Positions 1-8,711 of a stretch of DNA of 64,000 nucleotides are shown here, in pieces. The notes beneath the pieces were generated by a model, which worked only from the letters and a program-made list of their open reading frames with translations, did no database searches and had not been told where the DNA came from. The position numbers and the translations under genes are program-made. Numbering within the stretch: the first letter of the stretch is position 1; each line of letters opens with the position of its first letter. This stretch comes from Pseudomonadota bacterium (GTDB taxonomy: Bacteria; Pseudomonadota; Alphaproteobacteria; Rhizobiales; Aestuariivirgaceae). The stretch is taken from positions 496,001 to 560,000 of the forward strand of contig JAIUNJ010000001.1 of assembly GCA_020161855.1 (NCBI GenBank), written 5' to 3'.

Positions 1-632
1 TCGAAAACTTCCTCGAGCCTGTGGGTCACGAAGATCGTCGAAATGCCTTCCGCCTTGAGCGCGCGGACAATGAGATAAAGTTTTTCAACCTCGGAACGGC
101 TCAAGGCCGAGGTCGGTTCGTCCATGACGATGAGACGCGACTTCATCGAGAGGGCCCGGGCAATTTCCACCATCTGCTGCTCGGCAACCGACAGGTCGCG
201 CACCCGCGTGGCGGGATCGCGGTCGAGGCCGATGCGTTTGCAGAGATTGCGGGTTTCGTTCTCCATCCGGGCGTGGTTGACGAAGAAGCGCGAGCCCGGC
301 TCCCGGCCGACGAAGACATTCTCGGCAACCGTCATATCCGGTGCCAGGGTGAATTCCTGGTAGATCGTCACGATGCCATGGCGCTGGGCATCCTGCGGCG
401 AGGCAAGGACCAGTTGCTGTCCGTTGAACTCGATCGTACCTGTGTCAGGCGGCTGGGCCCCCGACAGAATTTTGAGAAGCGTCGACTTGCCGGCGCCATT
501 CTCGCCGAGGAAGGCATGGATCTCGGCTGCGCCCACGGCAAAATCCACATTCTCCAGGGCCTTCACGCCCGGGAATGACTTGGAAATCCCGCTCATGCGC
601 AGGAGTGGCGCGCTTGCTTCTGATGCTGTCAT
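1..632 (-). CDS. Sugar ABC transporter ATP-binding protein, RbsA/MglA type (partial, runs off left edge)
   Basis: Energises a periplasmic-binding-protein-dependent sugar importer from the cytoplasmic face of the membrane. Translation from the ATG at 632 shows an N-terminal ABC domain: Walker A GENGAGKST at residues 43-51, Q-loop Gln92, signature LSVAEQQ at 147-153, Walker B LIVMDEP at 167-173 and H-loop His204. The LSVAEQQ form of the signature is usual in the first half of the duplicated CUT2 ATPases. The second half and the permease are outside the window. The gene starts 52 bases after the binding-protein gene on the same strand, so one operon is likely. The substrate cannot be read; the dehydratase upstream suggests a pentose or its aldonic acid (inference). 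Confidence 0.93.
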   Translation of the reverse strand, partial: MTASEASAPLLRMSGISKSFPGVKALENVDFAVGAAEIHAFLGENGAGKSTLLKILSGAQPPDTGTIEFNGQQLVLASPQDAQRHGIVTIYQEFTLAPDMTVAENVFVGREPGSRFFVNHARMENETRNLCKRIGLDRDPATRVRDLSVAEQQMVEIARALSMKSRLIVMDEPTSALSRSEVEKLYLIVRALKAEGISTIFVTHRLEEVF

Positions 633-684
633 GGCAGGTCAACAACCGGCCGGCGCCAGGCCAGCCGGTTGTTCTCCAGTCGTG

Positions 685-1635
685 TTACTTCACTTCGCCA
701 AGACGTTCGGCGGTGTTGAGGTTGTCCTTGGTGATGGCGACCGGCGTCAGCAGCAGGACCTTTTCGGCCGGCTTGGTGCCATCCTTCAGGAAGGCGGTCA
801 GCGTTTGTACGCCAAGGGCGCTCTGCTGGCCGGGGAACTGCTCGATCGTGGCGGTGAGGCCACCATCGCGCACCTGGGCCAGAGCCTCGGGGAGGGCGTC
901 GAAGCCGATGATGACGATGCCGGACAGGCCACGGGCCTTCACAGCTTCCATGGCGCCAAGGGCCATGTCGTCGTTGGCGGCCACGATGACTTTCGGGGCT
1001 TCAGCCAGGCCGGAAAGAGCGGCCTCGGTGACGGAAAGGCCCTTGTCGCGGGCAAAGTTCGCCGTCTGCTCGAAGACGATCTTGTACTTGTCGGCCATGC
1101 CGTCGAGTACGTTGTGCAGGCCCTTGTTGCGGTCGATGGCGGGCGAAGCACCGGGCTGGCCCTGGAGGTTCACGATGGTCGCGCCATCAGGGAAGAGCGA
1201 GACGATCAGGTTGGCCTGAGCTTCGCCGCCCTTGACGTTGTCGGCACCGATATGCGCGAGGATGCCTTCAACAGAAGGCACGCGACGGTCAACGGTGACG
1301 ACCGGAATGCCGGCTTCAACAGCCTGTTCCAGGGCAGGCGCCATGGCATCCACTTCGTTCGGGCTGATGACAATGCCCTTCACGCCCTGCGCGATGGCGG
1401 CTTCGACGTCAGCGGTCTGCTTGGGCGAGGACACCTGGCCGTCGCTTTCGACAGCCTCGTAGCCCTGCTTGGCGATCTCTGCCTTGAAGGCATTCATCAT
1501 GTGCACGAAGAAGGGGAAGCTCAGACCAGGCACGGAGGCCAGGATCTTGTCGGCAGCAAGGGCAATGCGGCTGCCGCCGAAAACAGAAATCACGGCCACG
1601 CTGGCCATGAGTGTACGTCTGGAAATGCGTGTCAT
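685..1635 (-). CDS. Periplasmic sugar-binding protein of a CUT2 ABC transporter
   Basis: Ribose/galactose-type substrate-binding protein (periplasmic binding protein 4 family), 316 residues. The ATG at 1635 is chosen because GGGAGGAAC precedes it and because the protein then opens with a Tat-like signal: SRRTLMA at residues 5-11, a hydrophobic stretch, and a likely cleavage after ALA near residue 27. The mature part begins with the usual strand and ligand-loop pattern (ILASVPGLSFPFFVHMM), and includes KGIVISPNEVDAMAP and later VAANDDMALGAMEA, both typical of this family. An open extension upstream to 1902 overlaps the dehydratase and is unlikely to be translated. It lies between the dehydratase and the ATPase on the minus strand. 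Ligand unknown; a pentose or sugar acid is inferred from context. Confidence 0.93.
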   Translation of the reverse strand: MTRISRRTLMASVAVISVFGGSRIALAADKILASVPGLSFPFFVHMMNAFKAEIAKQGYEAVESDGQVSSPKQTADVEAAIAQGVKGIVISPNEVDAMAPALEQAVEAGIPVVTVDRRVPSVEGILAHIGADNVKGGEAQANLIVSLFPDGATIVNLQGQPGASPAIDRNKGLHNVLDGMADKYKIVFEQTANFARDKGLSVTEAALSGLAEAPKVIVAANDDMALGAMEAVKARGLSGIVIIGFDALPEALAQVRDGGLTATIEQFPGQQSALGVQTLTAFLKDGTKPAEKVLLLTPVAITKDNLNTAERLGEVK

Positions 1636-1702
1636 GTTGTTCCTCCCAAATGACTTGGCAACCCCAGAGTGCGCACAGCTGATATAACAGTTCAAGAGGA
1701 AG

Positions 1703-1761
1703 TTTGACCGGACTGGTATGCACCGCAGCTTTTGCGGTGCAACACCAGACGGCTGGTCAAA
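1703..1761 (-). repeat. Three-tier inverted repeat between the dehydratase and the binding-protein genes
   Basis: Outer arms TTTGACC (1703-1709) and GGTCAAA (1755-1761), middle arms CTGGT (1713-1717) and ACCAG (1744-1748), and a perfect inner 8-bp stem GCACCGCA (1720-1727) with TGCGGTGC (1733-1740) around a 5-base loop. On the transcribed minus strand it lies 23 bases past the dehydratase stop and about 70 bases before the binding-protein start. No T-tract follows, so partial termination, RNA processing or mRNA stabilisation are all possible. Binding-protein genes often need higher expression than their operon neighbours. Confidence 0.6.
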
Positions 1762-1784
1762 AATATAAGGAGATTCGGTGCTGC

Positions 1785-3584
1785 TCAGTGATTGTCGCGC
1801 GGGACCGGCGTCACCTTGCCGACACGCTGGAACTTCACTGCGCCTTTCATCACCATGCCATGGGAGAGCTGGTCCACTTCCTTGCGGAAGATTTCCTGCC
1901 ATGGCGTCTGTGATGGCGGCACCTTGTAGCCGCCGCTCTTCTCAAGCTCGGCGCGGCGCTTGGCGAGTTCCGCTTCCGGCACCAGCATGTTGCAGTCACC
2001 GGTGTTGAGATCGACGCGTACGCGGTCACCATTTTTCAGGATGGCCAAGCCGCCACCCGCCGCCGCTTCCGGCGAGGCATTGAGAATGGATGGCGAACCG
2101 GAGGTACCGGACTGGCGGCCGTCACCCACGCAGGGTAGCGAACGCACGCCTTTTTCCAGCAGATAGTTGGGTGCGCGCATGTTGACGACTTCGGCAGCGC
2201 CCGGATAGCCGAGCGGCCCCACGCCACGGATGAAGAGAATGGTGTTCTCGTCGATGCCGACGCTCTTGTCGTCGATCTTGGCGTGATATTCTTCCGGGCC
2301 GTCAAAGACGATGGCCTTGGCCTCGAAGGCGTTGAGATCCTTCGGGTTGGCGAGATAGCGCTGGCGAAATTCCTCCGAGATGACGCTCGTCTTCATGATG
2401 GCGCTGTCGAAGAGATTGCCCTTCAGCATCTTGAAGCCGGCCTGCGTCTTGATCGGGTCCTTGAACTCGCGGATGACCTTGCGGTTCCACGAGAACTTGC
2501 CGCGGCAATTCTCGCCGATGGTCTTGCCATTGGCGGTGATGCAGTTCTCGTTGATCTTGCCGGCCTGGATCAGTTCGGCAACGACGGCGGGAACACCACC
2601 GGCGCGGTGATAGTCCTCGCCCAGATATTCGCCGGCCGGTTGCAGGTTTACGAGCAGCGGCAGATTATAGCCTTCCGTCTCCCAGTCGACGACATCGAGT
2701 TGAATGCCGAGATGGCGGGCGATGGCGTTGAGGTGGTTGGGTGCGTTGGTGGAGCCACCGATCGCGGTGTTGACGCGGATGGCATTCACGAAGGCATCGC
2801 GCGTCATGATCTTCGAAGGTGTGAGATCCTCGTCGACCATGCCGACGATGCGGCGGCCTGTTTCAAATGCCATCTGGCCGCGTTCGCGATAGGGCGCGGG
2901 AATCGCAGCATTGAAGGGCAAGGTCATGCCCAGGGCTTCGGCCAGCGAGTTCATCGTGCTGGCGGTGCCCATGGTGTTGCAGAAGCCGGTCGAAGGCGCG
3001 GAAGAGGCCACCAGATCGATGAAGCCATTGTAGTCGATTTCGCCGGTGGCCAGCTTCTCACGTGCCAGCCAGACAATCGTGCCGGAGCCGGTGCGCTGGC
3101 CCTTGTAGTCGCCGTTGAGCATCGGGCCCGAGGAAAGGGCAATGGCCGGGATGTCGACTGTTGCCGCGGCCATGAGGCAGGCAGGCGTAGTCTTGTCGCA
3201 GCCGACTGTCAGCACAACGCCGTCGAGCGGGTAGCCGTGCAGCACCTCGACAAGCGAGAGATAGGCGAGATTGCGGTCGATCGAGGCCGTCGGACGCTTG
3301 CCGGTTTCCTGGATCGGGTGAATGGGAAATTCAAACGGGATGCCGCCAGCGGCGATGATGCCGTCACGCACACGCTTCACCAACTCGACGTGGACGCGGT
3401 TGCAAGGGCTCAGGTCCGATCCGGTCTGTGCGATGCCGATGATCGGCTTTCCGCCTTGCAGTTCGCCCTGGGTGAGGCCGTAGTTGAGATAGCGCTCGAT
3501 ATAGAGAGCCGTCATGTCGGCGTTGGCGGGATTATCAAACCAGTATTGCGAGCGGTATTTCAGTTTCTTGGGAGCAGAGCTCAT
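1785..3584 (-). CDS. Sugar-acid dehydratase, IlvD/EDD family (pentonate dehydratase-like)
   Basis: Dehydrates an aldonic acid to a 2-keto-3-deoxy acid, most likely D-xylonate or L-arabinonate, in the cytoplasm. The 599-residue product has the three [Fe-S] cysteines of the family: Cys61 in SPCNRVH, Cys129 in VGCDKT (with the metal-binding Lys131) and Cys202 in FCNTMGTAS. The Ser-rich catalytic segment [14 protein letters not shown] lies near residue 485. Length, the opening [19 protein letters not shown] and the C-terminal PRDNH resemble Caulobacter-type pentonate dehydratases more than biosynthetic IlvD. The ATG at 3584 is preferred (GAGG 9 bases upstream) over a TTG at 3599. It heads an operon with the sugar importer, which supports catabolism of a sugar acid. 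The exact substrate is not determined. Confidence 0.9.
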   Translation of the reverse strand: MSSAPKKLKYRSQYWFDNPANADMTALYIERYLNYGLTQGELQGGKPIIGIAQTGSDLSPCNRVHVELVKRVRDGIIAAGGIPFEFPIHPIQETGKRPTASIDRNLAYLSLVEVLHGYPLDGVVLTVGCDKTTPACLMAAATVDIPAIALSSGPMLNGDYKGQRTGSGTIVWLAREKLATGEIDYNGFIDLVASSAPSTGFCNTMGTASTMNSLAEALGMTLPFNAAIPAPYRERGQMAFETGRRIVGMVDEDLTPSKIMTRDAFVNAIRVNTAIGGSTNAPNHLNAIARHLGIQLDVVDWETEGYNLPLLVNLQPAGEYLGEDYHRAGGVPAVVAELIQAGKINENCITANGKTIGENCRGKFSWNRKVIREFKDPIKTQAGFKMLKGNLFDSAIMKTSVISEEFRQRYLANPKDLNAFEAKAIVFDGPEEYHAKIDDKSVGIDENTILFIRGVGPLGYPGAAEVVNMRAPNYLLEKGVRSLPCVGDGRQSGTSGSPSILNASPEAAAGGGLAILKNGDRVRVDLNTGDCNMLVPEAELAKRRAELEKSGGYKVPPSQTPWQEIFRKEVDQLSHGMVMKGAVKFQRVGKVTPVPRDNH

Positions 3585-3606
3585 TATTTTGGGCCTCAAA
3601 CATAAT

Positions 3607-3622
3607 TATCATACAAATGATA
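3607..3622. promoter_or_regulatory. Dyad TATCAT-N4-ATGATA upstream of the dehydratase gene
   Basis: Perfect 6-bp arms (3607-3612 and 3617-3622) in the 137-base divergent region between the dehydratase and preT, only 22 bases upstream of the dehydratase ATG. It reads TTGTATGATAAT-like on the minus strand, which resembles GntR/FadR-type operators of sugar-acid operons. No such regulator gene is visible in the window, so the binding protein is unknown. Confidence 0.45.
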
Positions 3623-3661
3623 GGCGGGCGCGGGGGCTGCCGTCCACCACCTTCTGAAAAT

Positions 3662-3677
3662 TTGACCATTTGAACAA
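3662..3677. promoter_or_regulatory. Candidate RutR operator upstream of preT
   Basis: TTGACCA-TT-TGAACAA matches the known RutR consensus TTGACCA-N2-TGGTCAA at 12 of 14 defined positions. It lies 45 bases upstream of the preT start. A RutR homologue is encoded at 52265-52888, where a closer match (13 of 14) precedes the ABC operon. Control of preTA by RutR is inferred from the sequence match and the shared pathway. Confidence 0.6.
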
Positions 3678-3721
3678 ATTCTGCCATCGTCCGGCAAAAC
3701 AACAAGACCGGAGGAAGACCC

Positions 3722-5056
3722 ATGGCTGTCAAAGGTCCGGATATTGCAGGCAAGCGCCTAGACAAGGCGGCCTATGCCGCGAACTTCGCCGACCTCCATC
3801 CACCGCTCACGGAGCATGAAGCGCTGGTCGAATCCGACCGTTGCTTCTTCTGCCATGACGCGCCCTGCCAGACGGCCTGTCCCACTTCCATCGATATCCC
3901 GTTGTTCATCCGCGAGATCAACACGGGCCATCCGAAATCAGCGGCCAAGACAATCTTCGACCAGAATATCCTGGGCGGCATGTGTGCCCGTGTCTGCCCG
4001 ACCGAGACGCTGTGCGAGGAAGCCTGCGTGCGCGAAACCTCGGAAGGCAAGCCGGTGAAGATCGGCCAACTGCAGCGCTATGCAACCGATGCGGCCATGG
4101 AGACCAACGCCCATCCCTATGTGCGGGCCATGGCATCAGGGCGAAAGGTCGCCGTCGTCGGCGCGGGGCCTGCTGGCCTTGCCTGCGCCCACCGGCTGTC
4201 TCTGCGGGGACACGACGTTACCATCTTTGAGGCGCGCAAGCGGCCGGGCGGGCTCAATGAATTTGGCATTGCCGCTTACAAGTCGGTCAACAACTTTGCC
4301 CAGCGCGAGGTTGATTTCGTCCTGGGCATTGGCGGCATTGCCATCGAGACCGGCAAGTCCCTTGGCAAGGGACTCACGCTCGACAAGCTGCAGAAGGATT
4401 TCGATGCCGTGTTCCTCGGCATCGGCCTTCAGGGCGTGAATGACCTTGGCATCAAGAACGACGATGCCGAAGGCATTGAAGATGCTGTCGACTACATTGC
4501 GGAACTGCGCCAGGCCTCCGACCTTTCGAAACTGAAGATCGGGCGGCGGGTGCTGGTGATCGGTGGTGGCATGACCGCGGTCGACGCTGCCGTGCAGTCG
4601 AAGCTGCTGGGGGCTGAGGATGTGACCATCCTTTATCGCCGTGGCGCGGCGCAGATGAAGGCGTCATCCTACGAACAGGAACTGGCGCAGACGCGCGGTG
4701 TCGTGATCAAGCACTGGGTGGCGCCGAAGAAGGTGGTGCTCAAGGGCGGCAAGGCGGCTGGCCTCATCTGCGATTACATGGCGGAGAAGAAGGGCAAGCT
4801 CGTCGCCACGGGTGAGACCTGCGAGTTCCCCGCCGACATGATCTTCAAGGCCATCGGCCAGACCTACATCGACACGCTGAACGGTGCTCTCGCGCTTGAG
4901 GGTGGCCGCATCAAGGTCGACGGCGAGCGCCGGACATCCCTCAAGGCTGTCTGGGCCGGTGGAGATTGTGCGGCAGGCGGCAAGGACCTGACCGTGGCCG
5001 CCGTTGATGATGGCCGCCGCGCCGCCGAGAGCATTCACGCCTATCTGAGCGCCTAG
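3722..5056 (+). CDS. preT: Dihydropyrimidine dehydrogenase, NAD(P)H-oxidising FAD/Fe-S subunit PreT
   Basis: Electron-input subunit of the two-protein dihydropyrimidine dehydrogenase, which reduces uracil and thymine in the first step of reductive pyrimidine breakdown. The 444-residue protein has the GltD-like layout: an N-terminal Cys-rich [4Fe-4S] region (CFFCHDAPCQTACP near 41-54 and CARVCPTETLCEEAC near 84-98), a FAD-binding VVGAGPAGLA near 143, and a NAD(P)-binding VIGGGMTAVDAA near 279. The ATG follows GGAGGAAGACCC. preA starts 9 bases downstream, so the two are co-transcribed. A RutR-like operator precedes the gene. GltD-type subunits of other enzymes look similar; the tight pairing with PreA decides the call. 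Confidence 0.95.
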   Translation: MAVKGPDIAGKRLDKAAYAANFADLHPPLTEHEALVESDRCFFCHDAPCQTACPTSIDIPLFIREINTGHPKSAAKTIFDQNILGGMCARVCPTETLCEEACVRETSEGKPVKIGQLQRYATDAAMETNAHPYVRAMASGRKVAVVGAGPAGLACAHRLSLRGHDVTIFEARKRPGGLNEFGIAAYKSVNNFAQREVDFVLGIGGIAIETGKSLGKGLTLDKLQKDFDAVFLGIGLQGVNDLGIKNDDAEGIEDAVDYIAELRQASDLSKLKIGRRVLVIGGGMTAVDAAVQSKLLGAEDVTILYRRGAAQMKASSYEQELAQTRGVVIKHWVAPKKVVLKGGKAAGLICDYMAEKKGKLVATGETCEFPADMIFKAIGQTYIDTLNGALALEGGRIKVDGERRTSLKAVWAGGDCAAGGKDLTVAAVDDGRRAAESIHAYLSA

Positions 5057-5065
5057 GAGATACCC

Positions 5066-6376
5066 ATGGCAGACCTCCGCTCCAATTTTGTTGGCATCAA
5101 GTCCCCCAATCCCTTCTGGCTCGCATCAGCGCCGCCAACGGACAAGGAATACAATGTTGTGCGCGCCTTCAAGGCCGGCTGGGGTGGCGTTGTCTGGAAG
5201 ACGCTGGGCGAGGAGGGCCCGCCTATCGTCAATGTGAACGGGCCACGCTATGGCGCCATTCATGGGGCCGACCGCCGGTTGCTCGGGCTCAACAACATCG
5301 AACTGATCACCGACCGGCCGCTTGAAGTGAACCTTCAGGAGATCAAGAAGGTGAAACGCGAATGGCCTGACCGTGCCGTCGTCGTTTCGCTGATGGTGCC
5401 TTGCGAAGAGGAACCGTGGAAGAAAATTCTCAAGCGCGTCGAGGAAACCGAAGCGGATGGCGTTGAACTGAACTTCGGCTGCCCGCATGGCATGAGCGAG
5501 CGTGGCATGGGTTCTGCCGTGGGCCAGGTGCCTGAATACATCGAGATGGTGGCGCGCTGGTGCAAGCAGCACACGCGCATGCCGGTGATCGTGAAGCTGA
5601 CGCCCAACATCACAGATATCCGCTATCCGGCACGGGCGGCACTCCGTGGTGGTGCCGATGCCGTTTCGCTCATCAACACGATTTCATCCATCGTTTCGGT
5701 CGATCTCGACAATTTTGCGCCTGTACCAACGATCGACGGCAAGGGGTCGCATGGCGGCTATTGCGGACCCGCCGTGAAGCCCATTGCCCTCAACATGGTG
5801 GCCGAAATTGCCCGCGACCGGGAAACAGCCGGGCTTCCGATCTCCGCCATCGGTGGCGTTACCACCTGGCGGGATGCGGCGGAGTTCATGTCCATGTCGG
5901 CAGGCACGGTGCAGGTCTGCACCGCCGCCATGACCTATGGCTTCCGCATCGTCGAGGAAATGAAATCCGGGCTGTCGCGCTGGATGGACGAGAAGGGCTA
6001 CAGCAGCATCGAGGATTTCCGCGGCCGGGCCGTGCCCAATGTCACCGACTGGCAATATCTCAATCTCAATTACGTGGCGAAGGCCCAGATCAATCAGGAC
6101 CTCTGCATCAAGTGCGGCCGCTGCTATGCCGCCTGCGAGGACACCTCGCACCAGGCCATCTTCAAGGAGAAGGGCGGCAAGCGCCATTTCGAAGTGAACG
6201 ATGCCGAATGCGTGGCCTGCAATCTCTGCGTCGAGGTCTGCCCGGTGGAGAGCTGCATCACCATGGTGCGCATGGAGGATGGCACGGACCCCCGCACAGG
6301 CCGGGTGATCAATCCGGTTCCGGCCAACTGGACGATGCATCCCAACAACCCGATGGCCAAGGTTGCAGCGGAATAG
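5066..6376 (+). CDS. preA: Dihydropyrimidine dehydrogenase, FMN/Fe-S catalytic subunit PreA
   Basis: Catalytic subunit that reduces uracil/thymine to the 5,6-dihydro forms using electrons from PreT. The 436-residue protein has an N-terminal FMN-binding TIM barrel of the dihydroorotate dehydrogenase type, with the substrate loop FGCPHGMSERGMG near residue 140. The C-terminal part carries two ferredoxin-type [4Fe-4S] motifs: CIKCGRCYAAC near 345 and CVACNLCVEVCP near 381. The ATG at 5066 follows GGAGATACCC. In mammalian DPD the general-base Cys lies in a GLACGQ loop; here the matching loop reads GSAVGQ. No downstream gene of the pathway is adjacent; hydA lies near 57 kb. Confidence 0.95.
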   Translation: MADLRSNFVGIKSPNPFWLASAPPTDKEYNVVRAFKAGWGGVVWKTLGEEGPPIVNVNGPRYGAIHGADRRLLGLNNIELITDRPLEVNLQEIKKVKREWPDRAVVVSLMVPCEEEPWKKILKRVEETEADGVELNFGCPHGMSERGMGSAVGQVPEYIEMVARWCKQHTRMPVIVKLTPNITDIRYPARAALRGGADAVSLINTISSIVSVDLDNFAPVPTIDGKGSHGGYCGPAVKPIALNMVAEIARDRETAGLPISAIGGVTTWRDAAEFMSMSAGTVQVCTAAMTYGFRIVEEMKSGLSRWMDEKGYSSIEDFRGRAVPNVTDWQYLNLNYVAKAQINQDLCIKCGRCYAACEDTSHQAIFKEKGGKRHFEVNDAECVACNLCVEVCPVESCITMVRMEDGTDPRTGRVINPVPANWTMHPNNPMAKVAAE

Positions 6377-6415
6377 CCGCAGAAGTTGATAGCGGAAGCC
6401 GGCTGCTTTTTGCCT

Positions 6416-6429
6416 TTGAGACAGATCAA
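6416..6429. promoter_or_regulatory. FNR/FixK-like box upstream of the stress-protein gene
   Basis: TTGA-N6-TCAA core (TTGAG-ACAG-ATCAA) matches the FNR/FixK family consensus TTGAT-N4-ATCAA at 9 of 10 positions. It lies 51 bases before the universal stress protein ATG, with an AT-rich TATAAA at 6440-6445. Control by oxygen through a CRP/FNR regulator is inferred; the spacing to a start site is not established. Confidence 0.45.
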
Positions 6430-6480
6430 GGCGATCCCATATAAAAGGGGTCAGTCTGAATGGAATGAAGGAGGACCGTC

Positions 6481-7311
6481 ATGGCCTACAAGACCATTCT
6501 GCTTTGCCTCAACGAAATCGACAGGGTGCCGCAGGTGATTGCGGCCGGCCGGCAGCTCGCCGCCCTGGGCGACGCCCATGTCACGGGTCTCTATGTGGTG
6601 CCTGCCGTTCAGGTCTATTCCTCGGCCGGGCTCGCTGCCATGCCGGATGTCTATGACGGCAATCGCAAATTCTATCTCGACCATCTGCCGAAGGTGAAGG
6701 AAGCCTTCGAAACGGCAATGAAGGATGATGGCATTGCCTTCGCCTTCCATCAGGTCGACGCGGCAACGCCCATGGTTTCCTCGGCCGTCATCGCCGAAAG
6801 CCATAGCGTGGACCTTGTCGTCGCGTCCTCGACCAATCCGGACGATTCCATGGGTGCTGAGTATGATTTCGTGCAGCGGCTTGTGATGGCTGCCGGGCGC
6901 CCTGTGCTGGTGCTGCCACGCAAGGGCGAGGCGGCACTTGATCTGAGCGAGATCATCCTGGGCTGGGATGGTGGCCGTGAAGCAGCACGAGCGGCCTTCG
7001 ATGCCATTCCACTGATGAAGAAAGCCAAGCGCGTGAAGATTGCGCGCGTCGATGAGGCGCCGCGCGGCAGCCTGACCACGGCAACGATTGCCGAGGCCCT
7101 GGCCCGCCACAAGATCAACGTGGAACTGCTCAACATCACATCCGATGGGATGAATGCCGGCGAGACGCTGTTGCGGGCGGCCAATGACCATGGCGCCGGG
7201 CTGCTTGTCATGGGGGCCTACGGCCATAGCCGCCTGGCCGAGTTTGTGTTTGGCGGGGCCACGCGCCACGCCATCCAGAACCTCGACCGGCCCGTGCTGA
7301 TGTCGCACTGA
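6481..7311 (+). CDS. Universal stress protein family (two-domain)
   Basis: UspA-type cytoplasmic protein of 276 residues. The C-terminal half carries the ATP-binding pattern LVMGAYGHSRLAEFVFGG (G-x2-G-x9-G) and ends with RPVLMSH, as in Usp domains. The N-terminal half (MAYKTILLCLNE, later RPVLVLPRKG near 140) has the fold pattern but lacks a clear nucleotide motif, so this looks like a tandem with one degenerate domain. The start is supported by GGAGG 8 bases upstream. A FNR/FixK-like box upstream fits reports that many proteobacterial usp genes respond to low oxygen. The small gene at 7324 follows by 12 bases and may be co-transcribed. The exact role is unknown. Confidence 0.9.
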   Translation: MAYKTILLCLNEIDRVPQVIAAGRQLAALGDAHVTGLYVVPAVQVYSSAGLAAMPDVYDGNRKFYLDHLPKVKEAFETAMKDDGIAFAFHQVDAATPMVSSAVIAESHSVDLVVASSTNPDDSMGAEYDFVQRLVMAAGRPVLVLPRKGEAALDLSEIILGWDGGREAARAAFDAIPLMKKAKRVKIARVDEAPRGSLTTATIAEALARHKINVELLNITSDGMNAGETLLRAANDHGAGLLVMGAYGHSRLAEFVFGGATRHAIQNLDRPVLMSH

Positions 7312-7323
7312 GATTGCCGCATC

Positions 7324-7686
7324 ATGCAGCGTATTCGACTGGAACTGGCGCGGACCCAGGCCCATCCGGAGGGCTCCCGCCATGTGGGTTATGAGTTTAC
7401 GGTGCCGTTGCGCAAGGACGGACGCATTGATGGAGCGGCATTCGTTGCCCTGAAGGACCGGTGCCGTGTGCGCCGCTTCCGCCCCGGTGAAGCCGACGAC
7501 GTGGGTCACGTGATCCGCAAGCCCGGCGGCAGTTGGGCCTTTCACTATGACATTCACAGCGACGAGGAGGCCGACGAGAGCGGGTATCGCTTCGGCGACC
7601 ATGTCTTCAAGACCGGTGAATATGTCACGGTGCGCGAAGATGACGAATTGATGCCCTATCGTGTGGTCGAGGTGCGGGCTCTCTGA
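7324..7686 (+). CDS. Conserved-looking hypothetical protein, 120 aa
   Basis: I do not recognise this protein. It is hydrophilic, with no signal peptide or membrane segment, and has many charged residues; a central acidic run (HSDEEADESG near 79-88) precedes a C-terminal half that reads like a small beta-barrel (RFGDHVFKTGEYVTVREDDELMPYRVVEV). Codon use matches the neighbours. It starts 12 bases after the universal stress protein stop with only a weak ribosome site, so co-transcription and perhaps coupling are likely. A stress-related or binding role is a guess from position only. Confidence 0.7.
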   Translation: MQRIRLELARTQAHPEGSRHVGYEFTVPLRKDGRIDGAAFVALKDRCRVRRFRPGEADDVGHVIRKPGGSWAFHYDIHSDEEADESGYRFGDHVFKTGEYVTVREDDELMPYRVVEVRAL

Positions 7687-7746
7687 CCCGGAACTCACGG
7701 GCGGAGTTACCCTTGCTCAACCATTGCGGCGCTAGCTTCAGTTTCC

Positions 7747-8673
7747 ATGGAACCCGAAGCCTTCGGTCTTGCCCCTGATGCCGCTGCCGTCGCGCAGCGC
7801 TGGATGGTGGCGCTTGCTTCCGAGAAGCGGCTCGGCGCGCGGACGCAATGGGCCTATGCCAGCGACCTCGCGCAATTCGGGGCCTTTCTGGCGGAGCATC
7901 TGGAACAGGCGGCGGCCATCGCCAATCTCCGTGACCTTGAGATCGCCGATTTCCGGAGTTTTCTGGCGCGGCGGCGGCGGGACGGCATTGCAAACCGCTC
8001 GCTTGCCCGGCAGGTTTCGGCGCTGAAATCCTTCTTTCGCTTCGCCGAGCGCTCCGGCGCCTTCAAGAATCTGGCCTATGCGGCCTTGCGCAGCCCCAAG
8101 CTGCCGCATGCCATTCCACGCCCCTTGTCATCGGAGCAGGCAGAGACCGTCACCAGCCTGCCGGTGGAGTTCGCTTCCGACTGGACAGGCCTGCGTGACC
8201 GCGCCGTGCTGCTGCTGCTCTACTCCTGCGGCCTGCGTATCTCCGAAGCTGTTTCCCTGACACCCCTGATTCTGGCTCAGGAGCCGATGGTGATCACCGG
8301 CAAGGGCGGGAAGAAACGTCTCGTCCCGGTGCTTCCGGAAACGCGGGCAGCCGTGACGGCCTATCTCGAGGCCTGCCCTTTTCCATTGAGCCCGGGAGCC
8401 CCCCTGTTTCGTGGCGAGAAGGGCGGGGCCCTCAGCCCGCGCATCGTCCAGCTCCTGATGGAGAAACTGCGGGGCGCGCTGTCGCTTCCGGATTCTGCCA
8501 CCCCCCATGCCTTGCGCCACTCCTTTGCCTCACATCTGCTGGGCAATGGTGCCGACCTGCGCGTGATCCAGGAACTGCTCGGCCACGCCTCGCTCTCGAC
8601 CACGCAGGTCTATACCGAGGTGAACAGGGCGCATGTGATCGCACAATTCCGCAAGGCCTTCCCCGGCGCCTGA
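7747..8673 (+). CDS. xerC: Tyrosine recombinase XerC
   Basis: Site-specific recombinase that, with XerD, resolves chromosome dimers at dif during division. The 308-residue length is typical. An N-terminal SAM-like DNA-binding domain (about 15-105) precedes the catalytic domain with all expected residues: Arg164 (CGLRISEA), Lys186-189 region (GKGGKKR), His254 and Arg257 (HALRHSF), His280 (LGHASLS) and the nucleophile Tyr289 (QVYTEV). There is no flanking att-like repeat or phage gene, so a housekeeping Xer is favoured over a phage integrase. XerC rather than XerD is chosen from overall resemblance to alphaproteobacterial XerC; dif is not visible here. Confidence 0.88.
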   Translation: MEPEAFGLAPDAAAVAQRWMVALASEKRLGARTQWAYASDLAQFGAFLAEHLEQAAAIANLRDLEIADFRSFLARRRRDGIANRSLARQVSALKSFFRFAERSGAFKNLAYAALRSPKLPHAIPRPLSSEQAETVTSLPVEFASDWTGLRDRAVLLLLYSCGLRISEAVSLTPLILAQEPMVITGKGGKKRLVPVLPETRAAVTAYLEACPFPLSPGAPLFRGEKGGALSPRIVQLLMEKLRGALSLPDSATPHALRHSFASHLLGNGADLRVIQELLGHASLSTTQVYTEVNRAHVIAQFRKAFPGA

Positions 8674-8711
8674 CCATTTACTACGGGCGGGCTTTTGCCT
8701 ATCAAAGTTTC

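Noticed and set aside
1754-1760. TGGTCAA as a RutR half site near the first sugar operon
   Set aside because: No TTGACCA partner at two bases distance; the stretch is explained by the long hairpin at 1703-1761.
7747-8673. The tyrosine recombinase as a marker of an integrated element
   Set aside because: It has XerC length and motifs, and no phage genes, att-like repeats or composition change flank it.
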